DNA from: Eopsaltria australis | Taxonomy: Eukaryota > Chordata > Aves > Passeriformes > Petroicidae | Assembly: GCA_034509425.1 (NCBI GenBank) | Contig: JAVTVJ010000962.1 | Location: 124,001-188,000, forward strand | Length of the DNA stretch: 64,000 nucleotides | Reading direction: 5' to 3' | Part shown: positions 12,001 through 24,000 of the stretch, one piece after another | Position numbering within the stretch: the first letter of the stretch is position 1 | Layout: every line of letters starts with the position of its first letter | The notes under the pieces: generated by a model | What the model saw: only the letters and a program-made list of their open reading frames with translations | Told to the model about the DNA's origin: nothing | Database searches by the model: none | Translations under genes and position numbers: made by a program

Positions 12001-15000
12001 CTTGAAGAGCAAACACTAAAATAGGAAAATTAAAGAAATACTAGAATTAATTGCTAAGCAGACTTAGTATTTTCATCAGATAAGAAAGAGGGGAAATGTC
12101 ATTACAGTTCAGTTTAGTATTACAAGACTTCTACCATTTTTGTCTGTGTTTTGTTTCTTCCATGTGTTTCAATGCGTATTTTAAAATGCATGGCTTCTCT
12201 AGATACATTAGGTAATGGCTTAGCACACCTAGTATGCCTTTTTTCAAGGCCATAATCGTGTGTAGTATAGTGTACAATTACCTACACTTTCTATATGATG
12301 AAGAAAGTTGATGACAATCTCTTAAGGTTCTTTTAACCTGAAAAGTCTTCAAAATATGAAACATTGCAATGCAGTGTTGCTCATCAGCATCATTAAGAAT
12401 CACCACTGTGGTCTGTGAGAGAGAAGCATTGTGGAAGAAGATACACAAATGTGGTTTGGGTTGGTTATGGTTGTTTTTTGGGTCTTTTTTGTGGTAATTT
12501 ACAAAGTGCTGAACTAAGTTCAGCAAATGTAGAACTGAAACACGATGCTTTTAATTTTATGTCAGAAGTTTAGAGAAATTACACTTTACCTGCAATAGTT
12601 AGCATCCGTGAAGTGCAAATCCGTTCCTGTCCTGGAGGAAAGAAAAGGCACCTGAACTAGAAATCTGAACTCAGTAAGAGGAATTTCCCTGCACTGTGTA
12701 TGTAGTATTCCCATTATGTTGCCTTGTAGTTGCTAATAAAGAAAAATCCTAATGAATGCCCTTGTGTTCCTAACACCTAATAGGATGAGTTACTGCAGTC
12801 TGGAATGAGTCAGGAACTCGTTCCAGAATTATTCCTTACGTACACAAACACAGTAATAATTAAAACATGTAGAGGGAGAAGTAGGATTAACGAACAAGTT
12901 TATGGTTTGTGTGTAGGAGTCCACCAGAAGCGTGGTCAGTGTGCAGAGGCCTTTGTTGATAATGTGAGTCTCCTGGAAAACATGGAATGCTTGGTCTTTT
13001 TCATGCTGTCCTTTTTAACATGATGCTATTTATATTAAAACATGGCACAAATGAATTTAATGTTCTTTGATGTCAGTCTTTTTTTGCTTTTTCTCTCCAT
13101 TAGGGACTACATTGTTCTTCTGGTTATGTATGCTTTTATTATCTTAGAACTCTATACTTGTGTTCAGGCTACCTCTAAAGCTGAAGTTTAGCTCTGAAAC
13201 TCCCATGAGATTTCCTCTACCAGGATTACGGAATTTCTAGGCCTTTGATTTTTGTTTCTCATCTTTGCTATTATAAATTCTTACCTTGTCCTGCCCTGTG
13301 AATACATGCTGACTTGCTGTACTGTGCCTGCTCTCTTCTGTGCTGCCCTTCCCCAACCTTCAGGTGTGTAGTGGCTCAAATAACTTCTCTGTTTACTTTT
13401 TTCTGGTCACTTCTCCTGTCCATTTTCCTTTTCATGCATTTTCCTTTCTGTATTAGACCCAGTCTCCTTATTGTTTAAGGTAAGCACAGCTCCAGCTATG
13501 CTTACATTTCACGTGTAATTTTTACAGTCTGGTGCATCTAGTTGTGGTGTTTCTGTTTCCCCTCTTGTCATGGTTTAGGAATGATACTCCCCAGTTCAGT
13601 GCTCCCACTGAGATCACATTGCCAACTCACTTCTGCCCTACCTCTCACTGCCACCCCTGCGCTCGAAGAGGGCTGGAGAAGAGAACTGGAGGCACAAAAG
13701 GCAGAGGTCACAGATCAAGATAACAACAATTTACTGGAAACAGAGATGAGATAAGAAAACAAATAATAACAGCAGCAATACTGACAGAGGGAATAAGAAA
13801 CAAACTATTCAAATGGACCCCCCCATCCCCCCTTCCTACAATAGACAATTTCTGACCTCTGCCAGGGTTCCAACTGGGAAGAGAGCCCTTCTCCCTGGAA
13901 GAGAGTCCCTTTCCCCTGCCAATGATGTCAGATTTATTTGAATAACCTCTGGGTCCTGGCCATTCCCCCACCTTACTACTGCAAAAATTAACGCTGTCCT
14001 GGCTGGAACCAGGACATCTCTTCTTCATGTCTCATCTTCATCTTGTCTGCCAACCTCCCAGTCTGAGAGATGGCATTACTCATACTGAAGTTAGAGGCAA
14101 GGTCACCAGTTGAAACTAGGGCATTTGAATAGGGTTGTTACAGGAATAAAAGCAGAGGCTGCGTTTTTTGCAATGCAGTGTCAAACTCAAGGATAGAAAC
14201 CTCTTGCAGGGGCTGTAGAGTTACCATTGGGTAGCTAGCAGTTCCTCTGTTTAATAGGTCTTTTCATGGGGAACAGCTTCAGATGTGGTTTTGTGGTGGA
14301 GGCCTTGGAGTATTGCAAGACTCAGATTGCAGAGGCGACTGAAAGCTGTGCGTTACTTTGTAGTTCTGATGTAGGAAGAGTGCTGAGATAATAATAAATG
14401 TTAAAGGGTGATCTGTGAATACTGATTCAGTTTATAAGACTAGCAGTTTCTTTTTGGGGTGATCAGTGTCACATAGCTTTCTATTAAATATTAATTTTCA
14501 GAATGCATCTAAATAAAACTGCATTGCTATATTTATCAGAATGGCTTTAATGACTTAAGACCAGAGTTGCTGCAGGTAATATGTCATTGAGAAGTTCGTA
14601 AATGTTTTATTCTTACTTCTAGGTTTAGTAAATCTGCTCTGGATTATGCACAACAATATGCTTACAGAAATACTTAAATACAATATTAGAACAACTGAAG
14701 TTTGTTTTTATTTCCTTTGCCGTTCAGAATGGTGGCGAACAGCAGACACGCACTCTCGTCCTGGGGCAGCTTTTTTCCCACCACTCTTGGGAATTCCCAC
14801 ACTGTTTGCTCCTCCTGCACAGAATCATGATTCTGCTTTATTCCACTCAAGAGCTACAGGAAAAAGTAGTCGGAGCAATACAGACAAAGGTAATGGCTGA
14901 AGTTGTCAGGAAATAATCATACTGAACTTTTGCACATGCAGAAAGATGTGGAATTCGAGCTTTACTTTCCTCATTCTTCCCATTCCTAAACAGTTCTATA

Positions 15001-18000
15001 AAAATTGGTTCTGTTAGGTAAGGATGATACATACCAAGTGTGTGTTTGGCCTTTAAATCATGGGTACTCTGTATGATTAAAATAAAATAACTCCAAATCA
15101 GTGACACTTTGATGACAAATTTTAGTGTATGTGTCGAGTAACCTGTAAGTAGTCTAGGATCTCGTTACATGTCTATGGAATGTTGGTGTGACTGGGGCAT
15201 CTCAAAGAAATTATCTGGTACTTCAGATTTATTTTAAATGTCACTTTGTAAATCTGTCATCTTTAGGTATAAATGGATCACTGAATGGCAACAGTACCAC
15301 TGCAGTCTCAGCTCTTAGCACATCTGTGCTCTCCACTAGCATTGCAACATCGGCAGGACCAGTGAAAACTGCAACCTCAGGAGCAGGAGGACGCAAATAC
15401 AACCAGGAGCAAAGCAAAGTTCAACTTTTGGACACCAGGGCTGACAAAATCAAAGATAAGGTAAATACATAGAAAGAGCCTGAAGATTGAGACAAAAAAT
15501 TTGACATGATAAGTGTTCCACACACAGGAGCATTTTTAAGTGTTCTTTCTGAAACAAAATATTTTGGGTTCTTCTGATTTATTAGAGCAAGATCTACCCT
15601 TGTCTCTGTAGGGATTACATTTGAATTTTTTACATCATTTGGGATTTTTTTGACATACTTATGAAATAAAAGTTACTTTTACTGCTAATTTCGCTAGTTA
15701 ATAAGTTAATAGCTGTGTCCAACATCTTGTTTTATTTATGTAATTTTTTTAAAAATGCATTTTAACACCAATATTTGATATTATTATATTACAGTATATG
15801 TATGTGTATACAAATATTGATATTACAGTTATAACATTGCAGATTATTTCTGTGAATTTAATTAGATTTTCATGTATTTTATGAAAACAAAATGAAATTT
15901 TTAGATGTTGAAAGAAAAATGCTTTTCTGAAAGTCTTTTCCTATTTATCAGGAGAAAGAACTATTATTAACTGCTTTTTCAGCAATAATCTTAGCCATCT
16001 AATATGAAAGACATGAGTAGTCTCAGTGAGAGCCTTAGTAAACTTCATATACTGACCAAAGCATTCTAAGAACTTTGCTACTCTTGGAACCAAAACTAAT
16101 TAAGCAAAACACAGAAAATGGTATACTGGGAAGGTGATTACTGTCAGAATAGAAGCTAAGGCAGTAATTCTCTACTGACGGCCATCTAGGCTAAAGTCTT
16201 TTTCTTTATATCTATTTATATTTTTCTTTTGTGAGGGAATTGAGTCTCTTGCTTTCTTTCTGTTACTGAACCACATTCAGCTACCAAATCTGAATGAAGG
16301 TGAGAGGTTGGCATTTTCAAAGGACAGCTGGTGCTTGATATATCTGCATAAAAACAGGGGTTAGCACTGAAATGGTTACTTAAAATTGTGTACTGATATA
16401 CAATGTTTAGTATATGGACAGTAGGGAAATTACTAAGAATATTTTCCCTCAAAACATTCTTGGTGTTCAACAGTTGACAGCTTTTGAAAGTATTAAGCTA
16501 CTTAAAGGTATTTGGGAAGTCTGACTTTTTTCACACTTAAATACTAAAAACGGCTCTTTCTAAAATTCTGCTTTTATCCTGGGTATCTATGTGCAAAATT
16601 TAGCTTTCTTTCTGTGGTGCAGAGGTAAAGCTTTTTCCAGATGGTGTTTCTGTATTTCTGACTATTACTACAGTTAGGCAGAGTACCAAACAAATTTCTC
16701 TTTTAATATCTCTGAGTACCTTCCCAAAAGGTACTTTTTGGCTCTTCGCTTTATTCAGAAAACTGAGCTGGTTAATCTAGTAACCTGCTAATTTGAGTAT
16801 CACTGAAAAATTTTACCTCTCTTTGCCTGTTGGTTTTTTGGTTGGTTGATTGGTTGGTTTCTGTTTGTTTGCTTTTGTTTGTATGTTTCTTTGGTTTTTT
16901 GTTTGGTTAGTTTGTTGTTTTGGGTTTTTTTCCCCCCAATTTGTCAGGATGTTTGTCAGCATTGTTATCTTCTCCTTTGTGTTACCTTTTGTCATTAAGT
17001 ATAAATTTGATTCTGTTGATAGATTTCTTGATGGGGACACTGATTTCAAACTCCAGTTTCACTTGACTAAATACTGAGTAGGCGTAAAAGGAAGGATTCG
17101 ATTCACAAGTACCTTTCTTAAGAATGTTGTGTTCTGTATCTTAACTTTTAAGTCCTTTGTCTCATGCAGATAAATTTCAGGTTGTCTGTTTCCTAAGTTT
17201 CTGTAGTAATTTTTTTAATAAGTGGAGTTTGTTGTTCCTAATCTTTCTTGATATGCTGACTCTCATAACTTCTTTTCCTCTGAAACTTTTTGTGAGGTAA
17301 TTGGTATTTGTCAGTGTAATGAGTTGAACAACCTTTTGTATCAAAACAGAGAAATTACTCCGAATGAGAGCTCCAATATGAGGATGATTAAGGTTATTAA
17401 AGCTGAGCTTTGTACAAATGATGTTGTGTTTTTAAATTTTGAAGTGTAACACTTGCCTCTTCTCAAAAGCATGTCTTATTTTAAAACATTTTATTATACT
17501 TCTCTAAAGGTTCTTTTCTTCAGGGTTTTAGTTTTTTTAGTGTTTGTCTTCTGATCTCTTCAGTCATCTCCTTAGTTGCAATTTCTTTTTGAGGATGGTA
17601 TCTAAAAAATTGTTAAAATATTTATTTAGTTTCAGGAAAAAAAGGCAAAGCTGATATCAAACTGTTTTTATAGTTGATGAAAATCTAGAGAGTTACTTTT
17701 TGTGCAATGTTTTCTTTCTGGTTGAATTCTAGCCCTGTTGTCTGACCATTTTAGGGAATCCTGAAGTGCAGAGTGCAGTCTGACAGTAACTTGTATGCTA
17801 TGATTTTTTTGCCTGTAGTGTTGGAAGAACAACTTCTGAGTTGATAGAAGCATCTGATCCTCAGAGTTGTAGTACTAAGTTGTCATTTGGTTTCTTTTGT
17901 CTAGACAGTGTAGTTGATCATTCAAAGGGCTTACATAACAACGATAAACCAAAACCTGTCCAAAGGCTGGTCTTCAAAACTGTTCCAAATATTTGTGCCA

Positions 18001-21000
18001 TGTCACGTTATGTCTGTTGAGCACAAAGTGTTGAAGATAGATGTCCTTGTGCTGATTTGGTACACTGTCAGTGACTTATTTCTCACGTACAAAAGGTAAC
18101 CTTTCAGAGAAAGTTTTGCGTAGAAGTCATGCATTTCTGAGGCGCTCTCTCTCATGTTCCTGTCTGCCTTGTTTATTACTTGCTGAAGCATTATTTTGCC
18201 CTCCAGTCACCTTGTTTGCTGTTCATCTGTCTTCCTTGGGACTAGTTTTAACTTTATAGTCCCCTCAGGGGCTTTACATGCCCTGTTTAGATGGTGCATA
18301 ACTCTTGTTGTTGCTGCTTGGTATCTGTAATCTTGGTTTCACATTTCTCTACCTCCCAGCGGAATTCTGCAAACTCCCTTTAATGAGTCAATATGCTTTA
18401 GTGCAGTAATATGTACTTTCATGTCTCTTTTACACAGCCACCATCATAACACTTGAGTCCACACGTACATCCTTCAGATGGATTTGTAAAATACACATTT
18501 GGTTTACTTAGCTCCTCAGAAAGCTAACTTTCCTCTTCCATTGCACATTCAAAATGTGGTCTTGCGCTGTCAAGATTTTAGGGTTCCTGCAATTTTTTAC
18601 ATCTTTCTTTTTTTTCCTGCATTCTTGTTTGTTACTTCTTTTATTTTCTCATTCTGGTCTGCAAATCTGTGCTTTACAAAAATTTCAATATAATGTAGTT
18701 GTCAGAGTATTTCAGCAGATTTTGGTCCATTTTTCACAAGCAAATCCCAGAACCAGTTTGAACGTATTCTTTTCAGTCCTCAGAACTTTAAATTGCTGTA
18801 CAACTCATACTGTGAAATTGAAAGTTAAGAAGTGTCATTAAATGAATGTGTCACTGAAGCTTTGATAAACCTAATATTTGTTGTTCTTTCTGTGCTGATT
18901 TGCACTACGAGTTTTGGGTATGAATTTTTTTGGAATTGGCACATTCTGTGGAGGTTTACTAGAACCAAATTCTAGGTCAGTGTTCTAGGCCTAAATTTGG
19001 CATTTTGCTTTGTGATGTAGTGGTGTCAGCAGGGGTCAGAAAAAGACTTCAGTGGAACTTTGTGGCCAGTTTTTAGTTTTCATCATCTTGTGAAGCAATT
19101 TCTCTTTAAGGACTCTAAAGTCTCATTCTTCTTTTTGTTTCAAAGATTATGTGTAATAATCTTTGTTTCAAAGATTATGTGTAATAATGAGATTATATAT
19201 CAGATTAAAACTGAAGTATTAACAGAGACTTCATCTTCTCGGTAGAAGCCCAGAAAAAAAGCAGTGGAAAGCTCTAGTAACAGCGACAGTGATTCGGGCT
19301 CCTCTTCAGACACCTCAAGTGAAGGTGTAAGTAGTAGTGACTCTGATGATCTAGAGGAGGATGAAGAGGAGGAGGAGGAGGACCAGAGTGCGGAAGAGAG
19401 TGAAGATGATGAATCTGATTCCGAAAATGAAGCACATCACAAAAGCAAGAACAAGGTATAACACTTCATTCTGCTGCTTAGAGTCTTGTTGCTGCAAGCT
19501 GTTTGTGACAAGTTGACCTACTCACATCTGTGAACAAATAGTCAACCACTATTTAACTGCACATTAATAAATGCTAAGGAAACTCTTTCTAGGTTTGCTT
19601 CAGGGTTTTCTGTTTGTGGGGTTTTTGGGAGGGCTTTTTTGGTTCTTTTGTGTGCATGCGTGTCTGTGTATTGCTGTTTGTTATAGACTAGGAGTTTACC
19701 ATTGGTAGACTGTTATTTTTGTTCTAAAGTAGGAAATACGAAGAAATTAAGTACTGTTTGCAGGTAGCAAATTGAAAATATATCCTTGTGGATATTGCTT
19801 TGGCAGCTGCTTTTTTCCTAGTAGCGTGGCTACTTTCTCTAGTAGTAGAACAAGGTTGGAATCTTTGGTATCCTGTTAGGTTTACAGTAAAGAATACATT
19901 TAAGAATATCCATAGTTTAATACTGCTTCTCTAGTAAACGTTGTCTTCACATGCTGAAACTATCTGGGGGGAAAAAACTGAACATGAACAATAAATATAT
20001 TATAGGACTTATTAAAAAATTATTATTGTTCATCCTTTGCCAAGACCAGTGTAATTGTTTCATGGAGACTGATCATATGCTGAAGTCTTTTTAAAAGGAT
20101 CTTTAACTTCCATAATGTACAGTCAAAAATAAATATTTTGCAGGTGCTAATGCATAGTGGTGTAACAGATACGAAAACCGATGGGCAGAAATCACAGGAA
20201 AAGTCTCAAGAAAAAAGAACACACCAGCAGATACCTCTTGTGTCTGATTCCCAGACTCACTCATCATTCCAGTCCCAGCAGAAGCAGCCTCAGGTTTTGT
20301 CACAGCAGCTTCCGTTTATTTTTCAAAGCTCTCAGGCAAAGGAGGAATCTGTGAACAAACACACAAGTGTAATACAGTCTACGGGATTGGCTCCTAATGT
20401 GAAACCTGTGTCTTTGGTACATCAAGCCAAAAAGGAGACCTATCTAAAACTCATAGTTCCTTCCCCTGATCTACTCAAAGCAGGGAATAAAAATACCTCT
20501 GAAGAACCTATCACTTTGACCAGCGATGTTAGATCAAAACGGGTGAGTGAAGTTTTTGAGTATTTATAACCTGTGTCATCTGCTTTAAATGATGTAACAT
20601 TGTGCCACTGAGGTTTTTTAAATGTAGTGTATTAAAATTATAAATAGATATATTTTCATAATCATGGGAGTTTGTGTTTTTAGAGTTGACTTGGATTTCT
20701 GAATGATGTAAATGAACTAGATTGTGTGGGTCATGCATCTCTTAAGAACAGTGTGCACCCAAAATAAATATCAAAATAAGAAAAGTACTCATGGGTAAAT
20801 TGTGTGGCCTGGATATTTTTCCTGTGCTTCTAGGTTCAGTCAAAATGCTGATTTAATACTTCACATATCTAGTATGTAAGCATGGCTTCACTTTCTTACA
20901 AGTTGGATAATTTAGTCAAATTAATTGAAGTAACCTATTTTAACCATGATTTAAAACAAAATTATTTATTTAACCATGATTTTAAACAAAGAAGCTGAAA

Positions 21001-24000
21001 GCCATTTTTTAAAAAAAATGCTCAGTGTAATGTTGAATTTTGATTGCTCTTAAAAGACAGGTATTTATGCACTGACAGCTCTAAAGACTCAGTATGGCCA
21101 TTTCAATGGTTTTTTTAGAATCAAAGAATGACCTGGGTTGGAAGGAACCTTAAAGCCCATCCAGTGCCACCCTAGCCATGGCAGGGACACCTCCCACTGT
21201 CCCAGGCTGCTCCCAGTCCCAGTGTCCAGCCTGGCCTTGGGCACTGCCAGGGATCCAGGGGCAGCCACAGCAAATCTGGGCACCCTGTGCCAGGGCCTCC
21301 CCACCCTCTCTCAATTAATCTTCCTTCAGGACAATAAGTTTGTATGTCTGTCTTAATGGTTCTGCGGCTTCTAGAAATTATAGATCCTCAGTTTATTTGT
21401 TCTGTTAATAGTGATTAAGATGACTGCTGATGAATTCTCTATTCAGTGAGAGTGGAGTGGGGATTAGAAGAGAATAAAAGTCTGCCATTTTGCAAACACT
21501 GAGGCTTAGGATATATATAAAAATAAATACGTTAAAAGTACATTTATCAAGGCAACTGTCATTATTCTTCTTTTTTTCAAATTTTGTTTTAAACTAAGTA
21601 GTATTTGGGAGTAGTAAATTGGATTCTGATTCACAGCTCACTCAGAGACCCTCAGTGAGGACTGAAAATTACTTAATTTTTATTGCTGGACTATAATATT
21701 AAAACTGTTTTTCCTTTCCATTTTCCTGCTACTTGGTAAAACTCAAATAAGCTTGTCACTTACCAGGAATAGCTAAATAAATTACAATTATGAGAACATA
21801 CATCTTTGCTACTGAAAGAGGCTTCTGCTTTCAAGTTTAAGTTACAAATCTTTAGCTGGTGATAGATCACACATTCAGTAGTTTGATTTCTCTAAACTTT
21901 AACTGGAGGTATGCAGTGTGTGAATATTTATTTTAGAGGTCTTCCTAATTTTGTATTCAATTTTAAATGTTAGTAACTTCCAAGAATGCATTGTTTGACG
22001 TAATTTTTAAAAATTGATTTTAAACGGTACCATCTTTATCCATTTTATTATATTTTCTATTGAAGATTATATGGAGTTTTTATCTTTGGAAGAATCTTTA
22101 GACTAAAGACATGCATGTAAGCTTTACATGCATTTCTGAGCTATTAATAAGTTTTATGTGAAGAATTTCAAGTACTACTTATTCAGTTAAACAATTAACA
22201 TATCCCAGCATTTCTGAGTGATATCTTTTCCCTCATTTCTTTAAAATTAAATTTTTCTACACCAAGAGTCCTCTATTGGTTTTCTAGTATTGTGGCTGTT
22301 AGTGTGTTATATTTACCTTGCGCTTTAAAGTGAACAGATAATTAAAGGTAGCTGTATGTTCACTAATGGGATTTTTATATGCTGAATTAAGTAATTAGGA
22401 GAGGTTTTCCTGTGTTGGTACACAAGAGTAGCAAGTATCTTTCTAAAACATGGCTTTTTTCAGAATGATTAATACCTGTATGAAAGTCTCTGTCTGGAGC
22501 ATTGTAGCAGATGCGAAAGCTTCCCTACATAATGTGGATCAACTTAAACTTGAGTTCAGTTCATCTTTCCTTACTTGATTTACAGTGAAAATCATGCAAG
22601 AGTTGTGTGACTAGTAGTTACTCACTTCTGTTGCATCTGCTTTTGACTTTCTAAAAATGGCTTAGCAGATGTTTAAAATTTCCTAGAGCTCACCTGCCTG
22701 AATACCAAAGAAAGCCAAACAAACATCTCCGTGTTTTATTCCTCTGTCTTCTTATTTCTTTAGGAACAATATAAACAGACATTCCCAGCAGCACAGCTAA
22801 AGAAACAGGAATCGTCTAAGAGCCTGAAGAAGGTTATCGCAGCTTTGTCAAGCCCCAAACCAACATCTAGTTCACCAGCTCATCAAAAACTCACATCCTT
22901 GGAAAACAACCATTCTAACCCATTCCTGACAAATGCACTTTTAGGTAATCACCAACCCAATGGAGTTATTCAGAGCGTCATCCAGGAGGCTCCTCTTGCA
23001 CTCACTACGAAACCGAAGCCCCAGACCAAGATCAATGAAAGTGTAGCCATTTCTAGTAGTGCCCCCTTTTCTTTGCCAATAAACTTGAGTGCATGTGGGA
23101 AAAAGACAACTGGTAACCGGACAGCTGTTATGCCCTCTACCTCTCCTGTGTTACCTGGTTCAGGAAAGGATAAAGCAGTCAGCAATAATGCAGTAAATGC
23201 AGTTAAACCACAACACCGCCTTCATTCTGCAAAACTGGTGGTGGAGCAATTCAGAGGGGTAGACTCAGATGCCCCCAGCAGTAAAGACTCTGACGACTCA
23301 AATGATGATGACGACGATGATGAAGATGAAGATGAGGACGATGAAGATGATGATTCTGATGATAGCCAATCAGGTGGTTTAACCTTTTTAATAGGAAAAG
23401 CAGAAACTTAATTTTTTGCATTTTGAAAACACGCATTTCTCATCATATTTTAAAATAGGGACAGGAAATGCTGGGCCTGCATGGCCCACACAGTGATCTA
23501 CACATATCCTTGAAATTAGCATATGTGTCCCCATTCTCCATTGTATTATATCCAAAATCATGTTTGGGGTATTCTGATACTTGGTCAGCTGTCCTGGTAA
23601 GGTGGCTCCTTAGCCTGTTGGAAAGGCTATCAGAGACCTGCCTTCCACATTAGTCACCCATCCTGCAGCTTGATGTGGCAAAGTGCTAGGGAAGGGATTG
23701 ACATTAGGGCTGATTGATGGTTAATGATTCTGGCAGACTGAGCCCAGCTACAAAACAGGTTTCCTAACCAGAGAGGGACTAAACAAGGCCTTCAAATTGT
23801 CAAGAGTAGCAAGAAAAGCATATTTCTGTGCCTGATTTAGGAGCACAGTAGTCCATGAGCAAGTAATTGGACAGTTTTAAGGGCTGCCGACGAGGCTATG
23901 CAATTTGGTATGACAAGGCCTGTTTTAAAGAGCTGACTGTATTCACAGTCACTCCTTTGTTCCATATGCTGATATCCCCTGTGTCCAGCCTCCACCTTCA

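Larger units (their letters stand above)
9015..14727 (+). other. Intron 1 (5.7 kb) with solo LTR; expected conserved exon not seen
   Basis: The intron is AT-rich and holds a GTTT repeat and an LTR (both listed). Human BAZ2B has an exon of roughly 190 nt here (protein starting HLFRTAGDQ). Reading the intron in the forward direction and looking for the reverse complement, I found no trace of it. The intron is phase 1 on both sides, so direct joining gives Cys-Glu-Trp-Trp. Confidence 0.75.
15461..19245 (+). other. Intron 3 (3.8 kb)
   Basis: Non-coding, AT-rich, with a GT/T-rich low-complexity patch at 16829-16930 and a short tandem duplication near the 3' end (both listed). Open frames such as 17914-18099 and 18554-18841 show no recognisable protein. 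Confidence 0.8.

Noticed and set aside
13515..13565. Possible remnant of the missing exon after 'aatttttacag' (reads near 'gtgcatctagttg')
   Set aside because: Only a few bases resemble the expected start (CAT CTx); the following codons do not match and the LTR begins after about 40 bp.
23251..23436. His-rich minus-strand frame
   Set aside because: The His run is the antisense reading of the GAT/GAC acidic tract in exon 6.
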